Source: Rhodospirillaceae bacterium
GTDB lineage: Bacteria; Pseudomonadota; Alphaproteobacteria; JABSOH01
Assembly (NCBI GenBank): GCA_020629355.1
Contig: JAHDDM010000035.1
Coordinates: 1 to 9,058, forward strand
Direction: 5' to 3'
DNA: 9,058 nucleotides
Shown here: positions 5,213 to 9,058 of the stretch, piece after piece
How positions within the stretch are numbered: position 1 is the first letter of the stretch
Layout of the letters: every line of letters starts with the position of its first letter
Translations under genes and position numbers: made by a program
The notes under the pieces: model-generated
Database searches by the model: none
Seen by the model: only the letters and a program-made list of their open reading frames with translations
Told to the model about the DNA's origin: nothing

Positions 5213-6367
5213 ATGACCCAACCTTCACTACATGAAATTGCCCTCTCGAACCCGCGTCAAGACATTACTCAAGCCTTCTGGGGCGCGTTGATTCCCAACA
5301 GTGATCAAGTGCTGCAACAACGCGGCGGTGGCGACCTCGCCCTGTATGAAGAAGTTTTACGCGATGATCAGGTCTATGCCTGTATGCAGCAACGTATCCT
5401 CGCGCAACTGTCGCGAGAATGGCACGTCGAGGCCGCCAGTGAACGCGAAATTGACCGCGCCTGTGCTGATTTTATCCGCACCCAATTCCATAAGCTCGAT
5501 TTTGACGATATTTGCCGCAAAATGATGCTAGGAATTTTCTACGGCTATTCGGTGGCGGAATGTCTATGGGAAAAATCTGATTCTCAGGTTCATCTGCAAG
5601 CCATCAAAGTCCGTAACGTTCGGCGTTTCGGCTTTAATACCGATCACAAATTGGTCTTGAAAACCCGCAATAGTCCTCAAGGTGAAAACCTGCCAGAACA
5701 AAAGTTTTGGCTGTTTCGTGCTGGCGCCGACCATGACGATGCCCCTTACGGTCGCGGTTTGGGCTATTGGCTGTATTGGCCGGTCTGGTTCAAGCGCAAC
5801 TTTATTCGGTTCTGGTCTCAACATGCCGAACGTTTTGCCGCCCCAACCTTAGCCGGCAGATACCCCGCCAATATCAGCGAAGCCGAAAAGCAAAAATTGC
5901 TCGAAACACTGGATTCCATGCGTGGACGTTCTTCCATGGCGATACCAGAAAATATGGCGATTGAAATCCTTGAAACCACCCGTCAAGTCGGCGGCGATTA
6001 CGATCAATTTATCCAGCGCATGGATCAAGCCATCAGCAAAATTATCCTATCGCAAACCATGACCACGGATCAGGGTTCATCTCATGCTCAGGCCAAAGTG
6101 CATCACGCGGTACGGAATGAACTCGTCAAGGCCGATGCTGACCTTTTGTGCCAGTCACTCAACCAATCCGTAATCAAGTGGCTATCAGAATGGAATTTCC
6201 CGAATGCCAACCCGCCGCGCCTGTGGCGTAAATGCACCGAAGAGCTGGATGATGAAACCCGTGTCCGTATCGATCAGGGACTCTATGCAATGGGCTACCG
6301 CCTAAGCCCTGCACTCCTGCAAGAACGATATGGCTCAGGCTACGAAGAGATTGCTCAGCAATCTTGA
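5213..6367 (+). CDS. portal protein, Mu gp29-like (DUF935)
   Basis: A 384-aa portal subunit; twelve copies form the ring at the capsid vertex through which the terminase drives DNA and to which the tail joins. Family signatures seen: the N-terminal LYEEVLRDDQVYACMQQR (44-61), FYGYSVAECLWE, the aromatic core beginning at PYGRGLGYWLYWPVWFKRNF and running into FWSQHAERFAAPTLAGRYP, an ISKIILSQTMTTDQGSS segment, and AKVHHAVRNELVKADADLL. The C-terminal RLWRKCTEELDD..MGYRLSPALLQERYG is the usual end of the DUF935 core. Mu gp29 is about 510 aa, so the C-terminal extension is missing or never existed here. AAGGA at 5201-5205 is 7 nt before ATG. It is followed not by gp30 but by the nuclease-STAND gene. 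Portal is the trigger of Avs4-type immune sensors. Confidence 0.9.
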   Translation: MTQPSLHEIALSNPRQDITQAFWGALIPNSDQVLQQRGGGDLALYEEVLRDDQVYACMQQRILAQLSREWHVEAASEREIDRACADFIRTQFHKLDFDDICRKMMLGIFYGYSVAECLWEKSDSQVHLQAIKVRNVRRFGFNTDHKLVLKTRNSPQGENLPEQKFWLFRAGADHDDAPYGRGLGYWLYWPVWFKRNFIRFWSQHAERFAAPTLAGRYPANISEAEKQKLLETLDSMRGRSSMAIPENMAIEILETTRQVGGDYDQFIQRMDQAISKIILSQTMTTDQGSSHAQAKVHHAVRNELVKADADLLCQSLNQSVIKWLSEWNFPNANPPRLWRKCTEELDDETRVRIDQGLYAMGYRLSPALLQERYGSGYEEIAQQS

Positions 6368-6391
6368 TATTCGCTCAATCGTGCCTATCTT
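6364..6391 (+). promoter_or_regulatory. candidate promoter of nuclease-STAND gene
   Basis: TTGATA (6364-6369, containing the portal stop codon) is followed after 16 nt by TATCTT (6386-6391): five of six and four of six to consensus. Transcription would start near 6398, inside the inverted repeat described at 6384-6425, so such a transcript would carry only the right arm and leave the ribosome-binding site free. TATATT at 6405-6410 is an alternative -10 without a matching -35. Confidence 0.4.
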
Positions 6392-6425
6392 ACTGCGTAT
6401 GAGATATATTAGCGGTTAAGATAGG
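6384..6425 (+). promoter_or_regulatory. inverted repeat overlapping RBS and candidate -10
   Basis: CCTATCTTA (6384-6392) and TAAGATAGG (6417-6425) are perfect reverse complements. With one bulged base (T6416), CTGC 6393-6396 can further pair with GCGG 6412-6415 including a G-U pair, leaving a 15-nt loop. The right arm contains most of the Shine-Dalgarno AGGAA (6423-6427) of the next gene; the left arm contains the candidate -10. In read-through mRNA from the portal gene the ribosome-binding site would be buried; as DNA it could be an operator. Confidence 0.6.
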
Positions 6426-6432
6426 AATTCTT

Positions 6433-9058
6433 TTGTCTGTACTGGAAATTGATCAAAAAGATTTAGGCCTTCTTGATGCACATGGCTGCGAAGTGCTTAT
6501 CCAGCGCCTATGTGAGGCAGAATTAAATGCCAAAGAGTATCCTTTGCGATATATCGGCCCTTTAGGGAACACTTTTGCCGCAGATGGCGGGATTGATCTT
6601 AAAGTTGATCTGCCAGAAACAGATTTTACTGGTGGATTTATTCTAAAGCCGCGCACCATCTTTCAGGCCAAGAATACTCGAATATCACCGTCTGGGATAA
6701 AGAAAGAAATTCGCAAACATTCACTATTATTTACTGATCTTGCGGCCTCGAACGGGGCGTATATTATTGTTTGTCCACAGGAATCTTGTACTGACCGAAA
6801 GCTCGAAAGTCATCTTCAGGTTATGCAAGAAACCATAGAAGAAACTGTGGGCAGGGAAAATATCGCGGTAGAATTCTACGAGCAATCGCGTCTGCATCAA
6901 TGGTTACGGAAATATCCTGCGGTTGTGCTTTGGGTTCGGGGCAAAATTGGCAAGCCCTTAAGCGGTTGGCAGGGTTTTGGACGCTGGACGGCAGTTCCAA
7001 CAGACACCGAAGACAGCATTATCCTTGAAGAGGGTATCCAAGTCTTTTTACCTGAAACAAAAAAAGAACCCTATAACATTGCTGAAGCTATTCCCAAGCT
7101 TAGACAACTGGTGTCTCATAGCGATAAAGCCGTACGCATCATTGGCTTATCTGGCGTTGGCAAGACCCGTCTTGTTCAGGCTTTATTTGAAAAAATACAC
7201 GATACTGACACACCTCTTGATCAGCATACCGCAATCTATACCGATACTGGTCAAGAGCCTGATCCTTCGATAATACAGATGCTGGAAACTCTGATTACTC
7301 TCAAGAAGAAAATTATTCTGGTGGTGGATAATTGTCCAGCAAGCCTGCACCGCACACTTGCTGCAAGACTCGTAACAACAGACAAGCAGATTAAAATAAT
7401 CACTGTAGAATATGACATTCGTGATGATAAGCCAGAAGAAACAGAAGTCGTCCGTATTGAAGCCCACGGAACAGGAATTACACAAGCACTCATATTGCGG
7501 CGTTACCCAAAATTCTCTTCAGAGATTGCAGAACGTATCGCGGAATTTTCCGAAGGCAATACACGATTAGCCTTATTGCTGGCTGAAGCCGTATCAAAAA
7601 CAGGACATTTGACTGAACTGTCCGATCAAACATTATTCGCGCGGCTATTCTACCAACAGCACGGGGTTTGTGAAAAACTCAAACGACAGGCTGAAGTGCT
7701 GGCTTTAGTCTATTCGTTCTCGGTTGAGGCAACAGAAGGCACTGAGAATGAACTCGAACTGCTGGCGAAACTTTGCGAATCTAGTGCCCTTGAGCTTCAC
7801 CGTACAAGTGCAGAATTGGTTAGGCGCGGTATGGCGCAAGAGCGCGGCCCGTGGCGCGCAATCTTACCGCAGCCTATTGCGAATCGCCTGGCAAAAGACG
7901 CGCTGGGAAACATCCCTCTGCAGACTATATATGACCTATTCGAGAACCCTGATAATACCCGTCTGCTCAAGTCCTTTGCAAAAAGATTAAGCTATTTAGA
8001 CAATGATAACAATGCACAGACAATTGTCCAACGCTGGACAAAAAGCGGCGGTATGCTTAGTGATTTTTCTGCATTCGCTGATCAAGAAAAGCTGCTAGAT
8101 ATTCTTGCTTCCATCACCCCTGTTGCTCCTGAAGCGGTTTTAGCGCTAATCGAAAAACAGCCACCGCAAGAATCCAGTATCATGTGGATATTGCATAACA
8201 TTGCCTACGATCCCGCTTTTTTTGAACGCGCCTTAGCGCAATTAATGCGCATTGATCAAAACAATAGTATTCCAAATTTCTTTCAACTGTTCCTATCTGG
8301 CACTGAGGCATCCCTTGATCAAAGAGCCGCATTGGTTGAAGAATATATCGCCGCTGACCCATCACTAGGTTTTGAATGTCTGAAGCACAGCTTGAACACA
8401 CAATGGAGCGGCAATCCCATTACCGAATTTGGCGCAAGGGTGCGCGGTTATGGCTCGATTAAAACTCAATATGCAGAAGTTGAGTGGTATCAACGTTTTC
8501 TTAGGCTTGCGACAGATTATGCCACCAGCGATAATGCAGATGAAAGACAAAAGGCACGAGAAATACTGGTGCAAAAATTTCCCTGTCTCTGGGATATTGT
8601 ATTGCTTAGGGATGACTTGGCCCATATCGCCCGTACCGTCCATGCCAACGCACCGTGGTTTGAGCTGTGGCTTCGGCTATTGGAAGCAGAAGAGCATTAC
8701 ACAGACCTTATTGCAGAGCTACAACCGCAAGACCTTGAGGGTAAAATTCGCGGATATGTTCTGCAAGAAATATATCGGCCTGAAAAATTTATTTCAGAAT
8801 CTTACACTCAACCAATAGATGTCCATGATGCTGGTATAGAGTTTCTCAGAAAATCTACCTTCGATTTAGGCCGTGACTGTGCAAGTGACAAGACTCTCTT
8901 ACGTCGCCTTGCGCCAGAGTTTTTTGAACCCAATCACGCCCAATATCGCGTTTGCTTTGCTCAAGGCTTAATGGCGGCCTCAAATGATCCCAAACAGCTT
9001 TGGAATATTTTGCATGAGGGTTTACAGAGCCGCGATAGAGAAAGTTTCAATGTCGATG
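6433..9058 (+). CDS. Mrr-like nuclease-STAND NTPase, putative anti-phage defence protein (3' end beyond window)
   Basis: One uninterrupted frame of 875 codons continues past the window edge. The start is TTG 6433 with AGGAA 5 nt upstream; an in-frame stop at 6400-6402 limits any extension and the first in-frame ATG is only at residue 131. Domains: (1) about 15-160, a PD-(D/E)XK nuclease of Mrr type, with GGID at 52-55 (Asp55) and FQAK at 77-80 (Gln78, Lys80), and a helix with Glu20; (2) about 215-410, a P-loop NTPase with GLSGVGKT (238-245, Lys244), hydrophobic Walker B IILVVDN (294-300, Asp299) and VEYDIRDD (325-332); (3) about 417-490, winged-helix-like; (4) from about 490, a helical, probably repeat-built sensor region. 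This is the effector-NTPase-sensor order of STAND immune proteins (Avs-like): target binding would trigger assembly and DNA cleavage. The protein has no motif of any phage head gene. Sampled lines are A+T-richer than the terminase, suggesting separate acquisition. I also recall uncharacterised large proteobacterial proteins with a similar P-loop region. Alternative: a restriction-like or repair ATPase. Confidence 0.8.
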   Translation, partial: MSVLEIDQKDLGLLDAHGCEVLIQRLCEAELNAKEYPLRYIGPLGNTFAADGGIDLKVDLPETDFTGGFILKPRTIFQAKNTRISPSGIKKEIRKHSLLFTDLAASNGAYIIVCPQESCTDRKLESHLQVMQETIEETVGRENIAVEFYEQSRLHQWLRKYPAVVLWVRGKIGKPLSGWQGFGRWTAVPTDTEDSIILEEGIQVFLPETKKEPYNIAEAIPKLRQLVSHSDKAVRIIGLSGVGKTRLVQALFEKIHDTDTPLDQHTAIYTDTGQEPDPSIIQMLETLITLKKKIILVVDNCPASLHRTLAARLVTTDKQIKIITVEYDIRDDKPEETEVVRIEAHGTGITQALILRRYPKFSSEIAERIAEFSEGNTRLALLLAEAVSKTGHLTELSDQTLFARLFYQQHGVCEKLKRQAEVLALVYSFSVEATEGTENELELLAKLCESSALELHRTSAELVRRGMAQERGPWRAILPQPIANRLAKDALGNIPLQTIYDLFENPDNTRLLKSFAKRLSYLDNDNNAQTIVQRWTKSGGMLSDFSAFADQEKLLDILASITPVAPEAVLALIEKQPPQESSIMWILHNIAYDPAFFERALAQLMRIDQNNSIPNFFQLFLSGTEASLDQRAALVEEYIAADPSLGFECLKHSLNTQWSGNPITEFGARVRGYGSIKTQYAEVEWYQRFLRLATDYATSDNADERQKAREILVQKFPCLWDIVLLRDDLAHIARTVHANAPWFELWLRLLEAEEHYTDLIAELQPQDLEGKIRGYVLQEIYRPEKFISESYTQPIDVHDAGIEFLRKSTFDLGRDCASDKTLLRRLAPEFFEPNHAQYRVCFAQGLMAASNDPKQLWNILHEGLQSRDRESFNVD

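Larger units (their letters stand above)
2025..6367 (+). mobile_element. Mu-like prophage regulator-packaging-portal module (partial)
   Basis: Gene order Mor/C-family activator, DUF2730 protein, gp26-like protein, gp27-like small terminase candidate, gp28-like large terminase, gp29-like DUF935 portal follows the order of the phage Mu late region (C, then gp25 to gp29). All are on one strand with 1-4 nt overlaps or short gaps up to the terminase. The early region (transposase A/B), lysis genes and everything from gp30 onward are not in the window, and no target-site duplication or TG/CA phage end could be fixed. The limits given are those of the recognisable module, not of the element. Confidence 0.8.

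Noticed and set aside
6977..7990. Open frames on both strands (6977-7273 +, 7183-7485 -, 7251-7493 -, 7724-7990 +) inside the STAND gene
   Set aside because: All are out of frame or antisense to the continuous 875-codon frame with its recognisable motifs; none has a good start or a recognisable protein.
8180..8818. Further frames (8180-8401 -, 8365-8643 -, 8429-8818 +) inside the STAND gene
   Set aside because: Shadows of the long plus-strand frame; the 129-aa one shows no domain and unnatural composition.
1..9058. CRISPR array, tRNA, rRNA, insertion sequence ends
   Set aside because: No regularly spaced repeats, cloverleaf-like sequence, rRNA motif or transposase was seen on reading both strands.

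Overview
The window holds the packaging and portal (head) module of a Mu-like (transposable-phage type) prophage. It is flanked on the left by a divergent repressor/esterase pair and on the right by a very large, truncated-by-window gene for a predicted nuclease-STAND NTPase, which looks like an anti-phage defence protein. The host is a proteobacterium. The style of the S24 repressor and a free-standing DnaA domain IV protein resemble what I associate with Alphaproteobacteria, but that is a family-level impression and no rRNA or housekeeping marker is present. Base composition is mixed: sampled lines of the terminase and portal genes are clearly G+C-rich, while sampled lines of the last gene are mostly 33-42% G+C.

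Left part (1-1613): a serine-hydrolase of the acyl-protein thioesterase/carboxylesterase family (143-781) lies 12 nt downstream of an S24/LexA-type repressor (794-1414), both on the minus strand and probably one operon from a promoter at about 1446-1474. Rightward from the shared intergenic region runs a 118-aa stand-alone homologue of the DnaA DNA-binding domain (1614-1970), with its own candidate promoter.

Middle (about 2025-6367): a tightly packed plus-strand operon: unknown 69-aa protein, Mor/C-family activator, DUF2730-type membrane/coiled-coil protein, Mu gp26-like winged-helix protein, short gp27-like candidate small terminase, gp28-like large terminase, a 170-bp gap with a perfect hairpin, then a gp29-like (DUF935) portal. 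Junctions overlap by 1-4 nt through most of it. No MuA/MuB transposase, integrase or phage end is visible, so completeness of the prophage cannot be judged.

Right part (6368-9058): where gp30 (MuF head protein) would be expected, there is instead an open frame of at least 875 codons that starts at TTG 6433 and runs off the window. It has an N-terminal Mrr-like PD-(D/E)XK nuclease (D55, Q78-A-K80), a P-loop NTPase (Walker A 238-245, Walker B around D299), a winged-helix-like segment and a long helical C-terminal region. This is the architecture of STAND immune sensors such as the Avs proteins, whose known triggers are phage large terminase and portal, the very two genes just upstream. Its ribosome-binding site lies in one arm of a perfect 9-bp inverted repeat, and a promoter-like pair overlaps the end of the portal gene. 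This gene is the most interesting item of the window.
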